A program made the position numbers and the translations under genes. The notes under the pieces were generated by a model. The model saw only the letters and a program-made list of their open reading frames with translations. It did no database searches and had not been told where the DNA came from. DNA of 33,534 bases from an uncultured Muribaculaceae bacterium. Lineage in GTDB: Bacteria > Bacteroidota > Bacteroidia > Bacteroidales > Muribaculaceae. Shown piece by piece: positions 17,383 through 25,701 of this stretch. The stretch spans positions 1 through 33,534 of the forward strand of contig CAJUBL010000033.1 in NCBI GenBank assembly GCA_910584665.1, written 5' to 3'. Every line of letters begins with the position of its first letter. Position 1 is the first letter of the stretch.

Positions 17383-17991
17383 TTATTTATGGTCCCGATC
17401 CGGCATATAATCACCTGAAGGCTCCGTCATAACTTTATTCTGAGCCTTGATATGCCTCATTACCATATATGATGCTGTGAGCCACGATAACGAAAACACT
17501 ACCATACCGATACCGGTAATAAGCGTTACCATTGAATCGGTAATGGCCGGCTGGCCCATGCACACCATCACCACACCTGCCGCAAGAACAAGCACCGGCC
17601 CTACGTACAGCCACACAGGCAATCCATGGCTCCTGACAGCCCGGGACATCAGGTAAATAAGCATCATGGAGGCAAGTATCATCACTCCGCCGAAGATATA
17701 TACAAGCACCGGAGTGAACAGACCGGGAGCGACGACCATCAGCACTCCGAGTCCTACCGAAGCTATGCTTGATATCCACCCGGCAACTTTCATTGAAGCT
17801 GTAGGACGGTGACGACTGTCATCACGATGACTGAAAAGCAGCACAAGGTTGATCAGTCCAGGTATTATCAGAGTCACTCCGGTGATGAACACTATGGTAT
17901 GAGGAATGTTCTCGCGTCCATGGACATAACACAGCAACAGGCCTGCTGCCAGTATAACAATGTTGGTTAGGATTGTAGCTCTTGTATTCAT
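17383..17991 (-). CDS. HdeD/DUF308-family membrane protein
   Basis: A 202-residue integral membrane protein. About six hydrophobic segments are visible in pairs: 9-20, 33-52, 68-87, 89-111, 124-144 and 152-175, ending in a polar tail rich in Asp and Arg. The Gly-rich repeated segments (FITGVTLIIPGLINLVLLF; GLGVLMVVAPGLFTPVLVYIFGGVMIL; LITGIGMVVFSLSW) match the HdeD/DUF308 family, whose E. coli member is linked to acid resistance. A role here beyond inner-membrane residence is unknown. It is a single gene on the minus strand, convergent with susD. Upstream of its ATG there is an A/T-run hairpin (AACAAAAA...TTTTTGTT, 18039-18060) but no consensus -7 box. Confidence 0.8.
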   Translation of the reverse strand: MNTRATILTNIVILAAGLLLCYVHGRENIPHTIVFITGVTLIIPGLINLVLLFSHRDDSRHRPTASMKVAGWISSIASVGLGVLMVVAPGLFTPVLVYIFGGVMILASMMLIYLMSRAVRSHGLPVWLYVGPVLVLAAGVVMVCMGQPAITDSMVTLITGIGMVVFSLSWLTASYMVMRHIKAQNKVMTEPSGDYMPDRDHK

Positions 17992-18082
17992 AATAGTTTA
18001 TCAATTCACAGACACCCACATGGTATCTATAATTTTTAACAAAAAAAAAGTCTTTTTGTTGTGTGACAGCGCCAAAAAATAA

Positions 18083-18312
18083 AAGCGCAGATTATTTTGC
18101 GCCATCCGGTTGAAAAATAAAACCGCAAATTACGCAAATTACGCGAATTTTTTTGGTGGGGAGAGAGAATCTGATTTTTCAGATATTTCTGTCCTATAAT
18201 TTGCGTAATTCGCGTAATTTGCGGTTTAATTTTAGCCATCCGGATGGTTTCCTGTAATCTGCGTAATCTGCGCTTTAAATCTCCACCGGATGGCCATTTA
18301 TAATCTGCGCTT
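18083..18312. repeat. Nested inverted repeat built of nonamer units
   Basis: Outer arms 18083-18110 and 18285-18312 are complementary at 23 of 28 positions, differing only in a 5-base block. Inner arms 18120-18149 and 18198-18227 are complementary at 28 of 30 positions. The inner arms and the segment 18253-18275 are made of 9-base units (GCGTAATTT, GCGTAATTC, GCGTAATCT and complements). GCCATCCGG recurs at 18101, 18235 and inverted at 18286, with a perfect 12-base palindrome at 18236-18247. The central loop holds ATCTGA-TTTT-TCAGAT (18169-18184). Coding potential is absent. It resembles an intergenic REP/MITE-like mosaic repeat, but no transposase is nearby. Confidence 0.85.
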
Positions 18313-18320
18313 AAAATTAT

Positions 18321-18351
18321 TTGATTTGCTCTCGGCTTATTCGTATCTTTG
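18321..18351 (+). promoter_or_regulatory. bcp promoter, apparently leaderless
   Basis: TTG at 18321-18323, a 20-nt spacer and TATCTTTG at 18344-18351 (perfect TAnnTTTG). TTGTC follows, then the ATG at 18357, the same five-base spacing as at the cysteine synthase gene. The -33 element begins 9 nt after the nested repeat ends. Confidence 0.7.
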
Positions 18352-18356
18352 TTGTC

Positions 18357-18821
18357 ATGATACAGACAGGAGACAAAGCCCCCGATCTGCTGGGGCTCGA
18401 CGAGAATGGTAAAGAGGTACGTCTCAGCGATTACAGCGGCCGTACAGTGGCTTTATATTTTTATCCGAAGGATTCGACCTCAGGCTGTACAGCCCAGGCC
18501 TGCAATCTGCGTGACAACTACCAGGCACTGCTCGATGCCGGCTATCAGGTGATAGGTGTGAGTGTTGACCCGGCGAAGTCGCACGTGCGCTTCAAGGAGA
18601 AGAACACCTTGCCTTTTCCGCTGATCAGCGACAGTGACCACCGACTGGTGGAAACGTTCGGCGTGTGGGCTGAGAAGTCGATGTACGGACGCAGGTACAT
18701 GGGAACATTACGTACAACATTCATAATAAATCCCGAGGGTATAGTGACCCGCATCATAGGTCCCAGGGAAGTCAGGACCAAGGACCACGCATCCCAGATA
18801 TTAGAGTATGTCAAGTCTTAG
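18357..18821 (+). CDS. bcp: Thioredoxin-dependent thiol peroxidase (Bcp/PrxQ)
   Basis: A 154-residue peroxiredoxin of the Bcp/PrxQ class that reduces hydrogen peroxide and organic hydroperoxides using thioredoxin. The fold marks are GDKAPDLLGLDENGKEVRLSDYSGR, FYPKDSTSGCTAQAC and the conserved Arg in TLRTTFIINPEG. The peroxidatic cysteine is C44 and the resolving cysteine C49, the five-residue spacing typical of two-Cys PrxQ. Length is normal. The frame is open upstream to 18321, but the ATG at 18357 gives the family N-terminus and lies directly after the promoter box. The next gene, a lipoprotein, begins 14 nt later, so co-transcription with it and the SUI1-type gene is likely. Confidence 0.95.
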   Translation: MIQTGDKAPDLLGLDENGKEVRLSDYSGRTVALYFYPKDSTSGCTAQACNLRDNYQALLDAGYQVIGVSVDPAKSHVRFKEKNTLPFPLISDSDHRLVETFGVWAEKSMYGRRYMGTLRTTFIINPEGIVTRIIGPREVRTKDHASQILEYVKS

Positions 18822-18835
18822 AAACTGTTTTCTGA

Positions 18836-19288
18836 ATGAAACACGTATTATATACAATAATTGTTTTGCTCGCCATGGGCGTGGCGGCCTCATGCGGCAC
18901 TGACAACAACCGCGATGCCATCGAAGCCGCCGAGCAGGCCATGGCATCGGGTGACTACAGGCTGGCACAGTCAATCTGTGACACCTTCGTCACCGACTCG
19001 ACATCGACACTGAGCGCCGGCGAACTATGCCGGCTGTCATTGATATACATGAAAATGAGCGACATCGATGACAGCGGTGTATATACCGCCGCCGCCACAC
19101 AGTGTTACAGGAGCGCGCTGAGAGCCGACAGCGACTCGGCCCGCCTGTTCTATGACAATGTGCCCATCGACGAAGCCCGCCATGTCGAGATAATGATGCA
19201 GCTTGACAGAATGCTTGGCCGCGACGGGCAGAACTGGTACATAGACGAGGATTCAATCAACGCCCAACTGCCCGATTCCCTGTTATGA
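18836..19288 (+). CDS. Small helical lipoprotein, possibly TPR-like
   Basis: A 150-residue predicted lipoprotein. The signal peptide ends in lipobox VAASC with Cys20. The mature part is acidic and helical: AIEAAEQAMASGDYRLAQSICDTFV followed by ELCRLSLIYMKMSD and AAATQCYRSALRADSDSARLFYD. That looks like two or three degenerate tetratricopeptide-type helical hairpins, which usually mediate protein contacts. No catalytic motif is seen. The ATG lies 14 nt after bcp, and the stop overlaps the next ATG by 4 nt (ATGA), so this and the SUI1-type protein are translationally coupled. Similar small lipoproteins are common between housekeeping genes in Bacteroidales. The specific role is unknown. Confidence 0.8.
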   Translation: MKHVLYTIIVLLAMGVAASCGTDNNRDAIEAAEQAMASGDYRLAQSICDTFVTDSTSTLSAGELCRLSLIYMKMSDIDDSGVYTAAATQCYRSALRADSDSARLFYDNVPIDEARHVEIMMQLDRMLGRDGQNWYIDEDSINAQLPDSLL

Positions 19289-19620
19289 ACAGCCTCGAAG
19301 ACGCTCTGAGGCAATTCATGGCCTCGAATCCCGAGTTACCTGACGGCGAGGAACCGACCGTGACCGGGAAACAGCCGGCAAGACGTCCGGCCGACAGACT
19401 GCAGGTAGTTATCGAACGCAAGGGCCGGGGCGGCAAGACCGCAACCATAGTCTCGGGGTTTACCAGCCTGGATGATGACGGGATAGCCGAACTGGCCCGC
19501 AGACTGAAAACCCGCCTTGGAACCGGCGGTTCAAGTCGCGGCGGCGAGATACTGATCCAGGGCGAACGTCGCCGGGAGATCGTGGAACTTCTCCGCGCCG
19601 AAGGATTTCGGATCAGCTGA
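19285..19620 (+). CDS. SUI1/eIF1-like translation factor (YciH family)
   Basis: A 111-residue protein of the bacterial YciH/SUI1 family, related to eukaryotic initiation factor eIF1. The disordered N-terminal third (to about 37) is rich in Glu, Pro and Arg. The SUI1 domain follows at about 38-110: LQVVIERKGRGGKTATIVSGF, then LARRLKTRLGTGGSSRGGEILIQG and a C-terminal helix RREIVELLRAEGF. The GTGGS...GGEILIQGERR stretch is the family's diagnostic basic loop and strand. YciH binds the ribosome and affects initiation fidelity or stress translation in the species studied; a similar role here is inferred. The start overlaps the lipoprotein stop (ATGA), and the downstream helicase gene is 99 nt away. 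Confidence 0.92.
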   Translation: MNSLEDALRQFMASNPELPDGEEPTVTGKQPARRPADRLQVVIERKGRGGKTATIVSGFTSLDDDGIAELARRLKTRLGTGGSSRGGEILIQGERRREIVELLRAEGFRIS

Positions 19621-19719
19621 CTGTCCGCCCATCTCAGGCTAAGGGCCATGGACAATCACAGATATCAGATTATATATACAACAGAAATATAAGCATCCCC
19701 AAAATCACACAAACGGGTT

Positions 19720-22700
19720 ATGTTGCAGATTTATAAGGCTTCGGCCGGGTCAGGCAAGACTTATACTCTGACCCGTGAATACATAAAATACCTGATAGCG
19801 GCCAAGGACGACAGCGGCCGCTACCGGTTGCGTCGCAAGCCTTTGAGCGAACATAGCCGTATCCTTGCCATCACATTCACCAACAAGGCAACCAATGAGA
19901 TGACACGCCGTATCATAAAGGAACTGGCACTTCTGGCCGGTATGTCGACGGCTGAGGAACTTAAGGAAATCGGACTTACAGCCGACAATGCAGGGCAAAC
20001 AACAGGGCTCAGCGACTACGCCGACTACTTTATAGACCCGGAAAACGGTCTCGGATGCACGCTCATGGAATTAAGGGATGCGGCGCGCACGGCGCTGATC
20101 AATCTGCTGTATGACTACAGTTATTTTAACGTAAGCACCATTGACTCTTTTTTCCAGAGTGTCCTCAGGATGTTCACCCGCGAGACAGACCTTCCGGACA
20201 ATTATAGTGTGGAACTCGACAATGACTTTGCCATCGCTCTCGGTGTCAATGAAATGTTCAACTCGCTCAACTACCATACCATACCGGGCACCCCTGAGGA
20301 TGTAGAACAGCGGTGGATCAAAGACTGGCTCTATCAGTTCATGCAGTCGAAGATGGCCGACGGCAGCACATTCAACATGTTTGCACGGGGATCGCACATG
20401 CATGGCGAACTTGTCACAGAGATGAAAGAAGTGTTCAACGAAGAGTTCAAACGACGTCTTGATGTACTGCGGCCCTATTTCGCCGACCACGCCAGACTGA
20501 TGAGATTCACTTCAGGGCTAAGCCGCATAATCCGCGAACTCAGAAAAGAGATAGCCGGAATTGCCGGCGAGCTTCTGCAGTCGATGCCGGACGACGCCTA
20601 TTATCTTCACTGGCGCAACGCCATGACCAGAATGGCCGGCGGCGAAATCCTTTCGAGCCTCAGGACGGTAGAGAAAGTGGCCGGCGACGGCAAGGGTGCC
20701 TTCACCAAGGCCTCGATAAAGAAATATGGACTCAACACAGAACTTGCCGGGCGATGCAATGACCTGGCCAACGACTACCTTAGGCTTGAAAACATTGCAT
20801 CCGAGTTCAAACCGATGGTTTCCAGAGCCTATATATTCGGACTGCTGTCGACAATAATGACCCACATCGACACCTACTGCCGCGATAACCAGCTGGTTCT
20901 GCTCAGCGAGACCAACAGTATACTCAAGGGGCTTATCAACGACGACGAGACCCCGTTTCTGTACGAAAAACTCGGATACTACCTTGACCATTTCCTGATA
21001 GATGAGTTCCAGGATACGTCACCTATGCAATGGGACAACCTCAGGCCGCTGGTGATGGAAAGCCTCGGACGCGGCAAAGACGACCTCGTCATAGGCGACG
21101 AGAAGCAATGCATATACCGTTTCAGAAATTCCGATCCGCGGCTCCTTGGCGAGACTGTCGAGAAAGATACTACGAGCCGCTACCGTACACCCGGGACTGT
21201 CGACATCAGGGGTATAGACCTCAAGGATAACAGCAACTGGCGCAGCGCCGAGGAAATCGTCAGATTCAACAACACGCTGTTCAGGATAATCGCCATGCTT
21301 GTCGACGAGAAGAACGGACAGCGTCCCGGCGTATTGTCGGCCAGCGAGACCTACACCAACATCATTCAGCAGATCGATCCCGGGCGCAAGGAAAAACACG
21401 GATATGTAAAAATCTATCTCGAGAGCGAGCCGCCGTCAAAAAAAGACAACTCCGGAACCGACACACAGGCAGTCCGGACAGATACGCCGGACATTGATCC
21501 CGCCCTCGAGTTCATCACAGCAGAGATACGTCGCCAGCTTGAATCCGGATACCATCCCGGTGACATAGCCGTACTCGTACGGGACCACAGGAACGGACAG
21601 AAAGTCATAACCCATCTGCTCAGGAAGATGAACGAGACAAACGACCCTCTGCCGCGTTTCGACATCATAAGCGAAGAGGCCATGGGGCTGTCTGCAAGCG
21701 CTTCGATACGGCTGGTGACAAGTATCATGAGGCTTGTGAGCCTGCCTGAGTTTCTGGAGGCCGACCCCAAGGCGGTAGCCCGCTCGCAAGGCCGACAGGA
21801 CACTACCGTGAAGCAGAGCGATGCCTACCGCCGCGCACGACTGGTAAACCGTTTCCAGTTCTACCTGCATCTCACACATGATGACGGCACCCCATACAAC
21901 GCATCCGAAGCGCTTGACGCCGCTCTTACAGACAACCGCACACCCGACCGTACCGACAATGACGACTCCCTCAGGTCGTTGCTCGACATGGAATGTCTCA
22001 ACCTTCCGGCTGTTGTAGAGCGCATAATCCACACTTTCGTTCCAGAGCCGCTGAAAGAAAGCGACAATCTGTTTCTCACTACATTTCAGGATCTGGTCTA
22101 TGACTACAGCCTGCGCGGATGTCATGATATCAGAAGTTTTCTCGACTGGTGGGACACCAACGGCTGCCGCAGCACACTATCGAGTCCCAACGACAACGAC
22201 TCGCTGACAGTAATGACCATCCACAAATCAAAAGGCCTTGAGTTCCCATGCGTACACATACCGTACGCCAACGGAGTCATGTTCAAGGAACGGAGCTGCC
22301 ACTGGGTAGACATCGACTCCACTCTTCTCGAGGCACTCGGAGTAGATCCCGATGACGTACCGTCATCAATGCCGCTCAATGTAACGAGCAGGATGACCGG
22401 ATCGTCAATATACGGTGACTCATGTCTCAACGCCATAGCACAGAGCTATGTCGACGAACTCAACGTCAATTATGTAGCCATGACACGTCCGGCGACCGAA
22501 CTGATAGTGTACTCACCTTACAGGTCAGGAGACTCCTTCTGGAAACTGCTGCGGGAGGCATTCGAAAAGACCGACGAAGCCTGTCTTGACAGTCTTGACA
22601 TACCCTGTAACGCCAGACAGTGGATGATCGGACTGAAAACTCACTTCGACGGCAATACATTCACATTAGGTAAACCCACCATAGGAAAAGCCCGCCATAC

Positions 22701-23274
22701 AGGAGACACCGGAAGCGGCGAGACAATCTGCCTTCACCGATACCCGACCACCGACTTCATCGAAAGGGCTCGGGCCTGTACCCGGATCGATGTCACGGGA
22801 CCGTTCGATATCAGCAACCCGAGGCACACAGGAACTTTTCTTCACGCTGTCATGGGACACGTCACCACCAGAGACAGCCTCGATACAGCGATGAGACGCC
22901 AGGGATACCGTTTTCATCTCGACAGTATCACATATGACAGGATGTACAGCCGCCTCAGGCAGGTTATCGATAAACCTTCTGCCAGAAGATGGTTCGAGAA
23001 TTTCGAACGTGTGATCACCGAGAGAACCGTCACATCACGCGGAGAAACAAGACGTCCGGACCGGCTGGTGTGGAACACTGACGGGTCGGTCGATGTGATC
23101 GACTACAAATTTGTGGACCACCTGCCAGAGACACTCGAAGGCAATCCGACCCACATGAAGTATGTGACTCAGGTCGACCAGTACCGTAAGGATGTCAAAG
23201 GGAACACCCACGCCGAGGTAAACGGATACATCTGGTATATAACCGATAATGACAGTCTAATAGTACAGATATGA
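19720..23274 (+). CDS. AddA/RecB-like UvrD-family helicase with C-terminal nuclease
   Basis: An 1184-residue superfamily 1A helicase-nuclease for processing double-strand breaks before recombination. Helicase motifs are motif I ASAGSGKTYTL (about 8-18), motif Ia ITFTNKAT, motif II DEFQDTSP (428-435), motif III GDEKQCIYRFR, motif V MTIHKSKGLEFP and motif VI NYVAMTRPA. The C-terminus is a PD-(D/E)XK nuclease: GTFLHAVMGH, PDRLVW and the catalytic VDVIDYKF with D1128 and K1130. The architecture matches Bacteroidetes AddA. The partner AddB subunit, often adjacent in relatives, is not seen on either side. The ATG follows a 99-nt gap with no consensus promoter box. The stop overlaps the GH2 start by 4 nt, an odd coupling of repair and glycan genes. 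Confidence 0.93.
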   Translation: MLQIYKASAGSGKTYTLTREYIKYLIAAKDDSGRYRLRRKPLSEHSRILAITFTNKATNEMTRRIIKELALLAGMSTAEELKEIGLTADNAGQTTGLSDYADYFIDPENGLGCTLMELRDAARTALINLLYDYSYFNVSTIDSFFQSVLRMFTRETDLPDNYSVELDNDFAIALGVNEMFNSLNYHTIPGTPEDVEQRWIKDWLYQFMQSKMADGSTFNMFARGSHMHGELVTEMKEVFNEEFKRRLDVLRPYFADHARLMRFTSGLSRIIRELRKEIAGIAGELLQSMPDDAYYLHWRNAMTRMAGGEILSSLRTVEKVAGDGKGAFTKASIKKYGLNTELAGRCNDLANDYLRLENIASEFKPMVSRAYIFGLLSTIMTHIDTYCRDNQLVLLSETNSILKGLINDDETPFLYEKLGYYLDHFLIDEFQDTSPMQWDNLRPLVMESLGRGKDDLVIGDEKQCIYRFRNSDPRLLGETVEKDTTSRYRTPGTVDIRGIDLKDNSNWRSAEEIVRFNNTLFRIIAMLVDEKNGQRPGVLSASETYTNIIQQIDPGRKEKHGYVKIYLESEPPSKKDNSGTDTQAVRTDTPDIDPALEFITAEIRRQLESGYHPGDIAVLVRDHRNGQKVITHLLRKMNETNDPLPRFDIISEEAMGLSASASIRLVTSIMRLVSLPEFLEADPKAVARSQGRQDTTVKQSDAYRRARLVNRFQFYLHLTHDDGTPYNASEALDAALTDNRTPDRTDNDDSLRSLLDMECLNLPAVVERIIHTFVPEPLKESDNLFLTTFQDLVYDYSLRGCHDIRSFLDWWDTNGCRSTLSSPNDNDSLTVMTIHKSKGLEFPCVHIPYANGVMFKERSCHWVDIDSTLLEALGVDPDDVPSSMPLNVTSRMTGSSIYGDSCLNAIAQSYVDELNVNYVAMTRPATELIVYSPYRSGDSFWKLLREAFEKTDEACLDSLDIPCNARQWMIGLKTHFDGNTFTLGKPTIGKARHTGDTGSGETICLHRYPTTDFIERARACTRIDVTGPFDISNPRHTGTFLHAVMGHVTTRDSLDTAMRRQGYRFHLDSITYDRMYSRLRQVIDKPSARRWFENFERVITERTVTSRGETRRPDRLVWNTDGSVDVIDYKFVDHLPETLEGNPTHMKYVTQVDQYRKDVKGNTHAEVNGYIWYITDNDSLIVQI

Positions 23275-25691
23275 AGTATTTTCTCACACTGACAATCGCC
23301 GCCATAGCGGCATGCGTGACGACCGGTGCAGTGACTCCCGGCCGTACATGCCTCGATAAGGGCTGGCGCACTATAGCCGGCAACAAGGCCGGATATACCG
23401 ACCGGGAATTCAACGACAGCAGGTGGGCGCGCATAGATCTCCCCCACGACTGGAGCATACAGTTCAATCCCGACTCGACTGCCAGTACAGGTAATGACGG
23501 AGGCTACCTGCCGGGAGTAGAAGCAGTATACCGATACACACTGCCGATGGACACGATACTGCCAGGTATATACCAGCTACTTGTAGAGGGAGCGTACATG
23601 AACCCGACAGTATGGGTAAACGGCGAAGAGATCGACTCACATACTTACGGCTATACCTCGTTCAGGGTCGATGTAACCGATTTCCTCGAGAAAGGAGACA
23701 ACACAATTGCGATCACCGTCGACAACAGCATTCAGAAAAACAGCCGCTGGTACAGCGGCACAGGACTGTACCGGCCCGTATGGCTCGAACATTATAATCC
23801 TGTTTACATTGAACCGGGCAGCATGTTTGTCTCCACACCGGGCATACGTCCCGGCATGGCCATAGGCCGTATGGAAGCTATGATACTCGATACCCGCAGC
23901 GAAATGGGCTCAGCGCCGAGAACTCTGACTGCCACCCTCAATATCACCGACCCGCAAGGTGTAGCCCTGCAACCCGAAGTGATGACCGTAACATTGGGTA
24001 TCAACGAATTTGCAAAGCCGCTACTGTTTGATTTCCCGATACCGGATCCACAGTTATGGACACCCGACACCCCGAGACTCTACAGAGCCGTCCTCACAGT
24101 GAGCGACGGCAACGAAACAGAGAGTATAGAGACGACCGACTTCGGCCTGCGCACATTTGACTGCGATGCTCAGGAGGGAGCCTTTCTCAATGACGAGCCC
24201 ATCAGACTTAACGGAGCATGCGTACACCACGACAACGGAATACTCGGAGCCGCGGCCTACGACGCCGCCGAATGGCACAAAGCACTGTTGCTCAAACGGG
24301 CCGGATTCAACGCCGTACGCACGAGCCATAACCCGCCGTCAACCGCATTCCTCGACGCCTGTGACCACATAGGCCTGCTCGTTATCGACGAAGCATTCGA
24401 CGGATGGTCAAGCAAAAAAAATCCACACGACTACGGCGAGGTGTTCGACGAACAGTGGCCCTCAGACCTCGAGGCAATGGTGCGCCGCGACAGGAACCAC
24501 CCGTCGGTAATAGCCTGGAGCATAGGCAACGAAATACTGGAACGCAAGAGCCCGGATGCTGTGGAGACCGCCGGAGAGATGGCGGCGCTGTGCCGCCGCC
24601 TTGACCCCACGCGCCCTGTAACACAGGCTCTGGCAGCATGGGATGAAGACTGGGAAATTTACGACCCGCTGGCGGCACAGCATGACATCGTCGGATACAA
24701 TTATATGCTCCACAAAGCCGAAGATGATCATGAGCGCGTTCCCGACAGAGTGATATGGCAGACCGAGTCATACCCGCGCGATGCCTTCACAAACTATCTC
24801 AAAGTCCGGGATCTCCCTTACGTCATCGGAGACTTCGTATGGACCGGTATTGACTACATCGGAGAGAGCGGCATAGGCCGCCATTACTACGAAGGTGATG
24901 TTCCCGGCGAGCACTACGAACGTCCGCTGTGGCCATGGCACAACGGTGTGTGCGGAGACATTGATATCATCGGTTGCCGTAAGCCAATAAGCTACTACCG
25001 CGACATGCTTCACAATAATCCTGACACCATATATATGGCGGTAAGGGAACCCGACGGATACCGTGGCAGGATAAAGGAGACCCGGTGGGGTACATATCCT
25101 GCCGCAGAGTCATGGAACTGGCCCGGACACGAGGGAAAACCGATCGAGGTTGAAGTGATAACACGCTATCCGCAGGTACAGCTTTACCTTGATGACAAAC
25201 CTCTGGAAAAAAAGAAAGTCGGCGAGTCAACCGAATACAAGGCTATCTTCACTCTGCCCTACCGGCCAGGCACACTTAAAGCAGCGGCCCTTGATACCAG
25301 AGGTAAAGAAATAATGACCTGCACACTGTCGACAGCCGGCACGCCTGAAAGCGTGAGTCTGGACTTCGAACGTATCGGCACCGACAATACCGACTATGAT
25401 CTGATTTTCGTGACCGCATCGACAGTCGACAGCCAGGGCCGCATCAATCCGACCGATGAAACACTCCTGACATTCAATGTATCAGACGGTGCGGTCATAC
25501 TCGGCACAGGCAACGCCGACCCGACCGATCCCGTTGGATATACACGTCCCATACGGCAGGTATACCGGGGCCGCGCGGCAGCCGTGATCAAAGCCCCCCG
25601 TCATCTCTCCCCGACACTCACCGTGACATCGGCCTCACTCCCCGCAGCCACAAAGATATTAAAAGTCAGTTCTACAATAACAAACCATTGA
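23271..25691 (+). CDS. Glycoside hydrolase family 2 enzyme (beta-galactosidase-like)
   Basis: An 806-residue retaining glycosidase of family GH2, exported by an N-terminal signal. IAAC at 12-15 also fits a lipobox, so it may be a lipoprotein. The order is a sugar-binding jelly roll (about 20-190, with LPHDWSIQFNPDS and SRWYSGTGLYRPVWL), an immunoglobulin-like domain (about 195-305), a TIM barrel (about 305-590) and C-terminal beta domains resembling DUF4982 and a GH2 C-terminal module. The acid/base Glu is E421 in WSIGNE and the nucleophile is E499 in WQTESYP, followed by GDFVWTGIDYIGE. Many GH2 enzymes of this shape are beta-galactosidases, but specificity is not certain. It starts in an ATGA overlap with the helicase gene, and the esterase follows 10 nt later. 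Confidence 0.93.
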   Translation: MKYFLTLTIAAIAACVTTGAVTPGRTCLDKGWRTIAGNKAGYTDREFNDSRWARIDLPHDWSIQFNPDSTASTGNDGGYLPGVEAVYRYTLPMDTILPGIYQLLVEGAYMNPTVWVNGEEIDSHTYGYTSFRVDVTDFLEKGDNTIAITVDNSIQKNSRWYSGTGLYRPVWLEHYNPVYIEPGSMFVSTPGIRPGMAIGRMEAMILDTRSEMGSAPRTLTATLNITDPQGVALQPEVMTVTLGINEFAKPLLFDFPIPDPQLWTPDTPRLYRAVLTVSDGNETESIETTDFGLRTFDCDAQEGAFLNDEPIRLNGACVHHDNGILGAAAYDAAEWHKALLLKRAGFNAVRTSHNPPSTAFLDACDHIGLLVIDEAFDGWSSKKNPHDYGEVFDEQWPSDLEAMVRRDRNHPSVIAWSIGNEILERKSPDAVETAGEMAALCRRLDPTRPVTQALAAWDEDWEIYDPLAAQHDIVGYNYMLHKAEDDHERVPDRVIWQTESYPRDAFTNYLKVRDLPYVIGDFVWTGIDYIGESGIGRHYYEGDVPGEHYERPLWPWHNGVCGDIDIIGCRKPISYYRDMLHNNPDTIYMAVREPDGYRGRIKETRWGTYPAAESWNWPGHEGKPIEVEVITRYPQVQLYLDDKPLEKKKVGESTEYKAIFTLPYRPGTLKAAALDTRGKEIMTCTLSTAGTPESVSLDFERIGTDNTDYDLIFVTASTVDSQGRINPTDETLLTFNVSDGAVILGTGNADPTDPVGYTRPIRQVYRGRAAAVIKAPRHLSPTLTVTSASLPAATKILKVSSTITNH

Positions 25692-25701
25692 AAACCAACA
25701 A

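Larger units (their letters stand above)
17992..18356. other. Intergenic region dominated by a nested palindromic repeat
   Basis: A 365-base gap between two divergently transcribed genes. It holds an A/T-run hairpin at 18039-18060, the nested repeat at 18083-18312 and the bcp promoter at 18321-18351. A short minus-strand frame across it (18036-18239) reads repetitive NLRNLRF/ITRITQI-like peptide. That is what the 9-base repeat unit gives in translation, so it is not treated as a gene. Confidence 0.75.

Noticed and set aside
18036..18239. 67-residue frame on the minus strand
   Set aside because: Its peptide is the translation of the nonamer repeats (ITRITQI, NLRNLRF). Such peptides arise from this type of intergenic repeat and do not mark a gene.
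21436..22125. 229-residue open frame antisense to the helicase gene
   Set aside because: It is contained in the AddA-like gene, with no promoter, no signal sequence and no recognisable motif.
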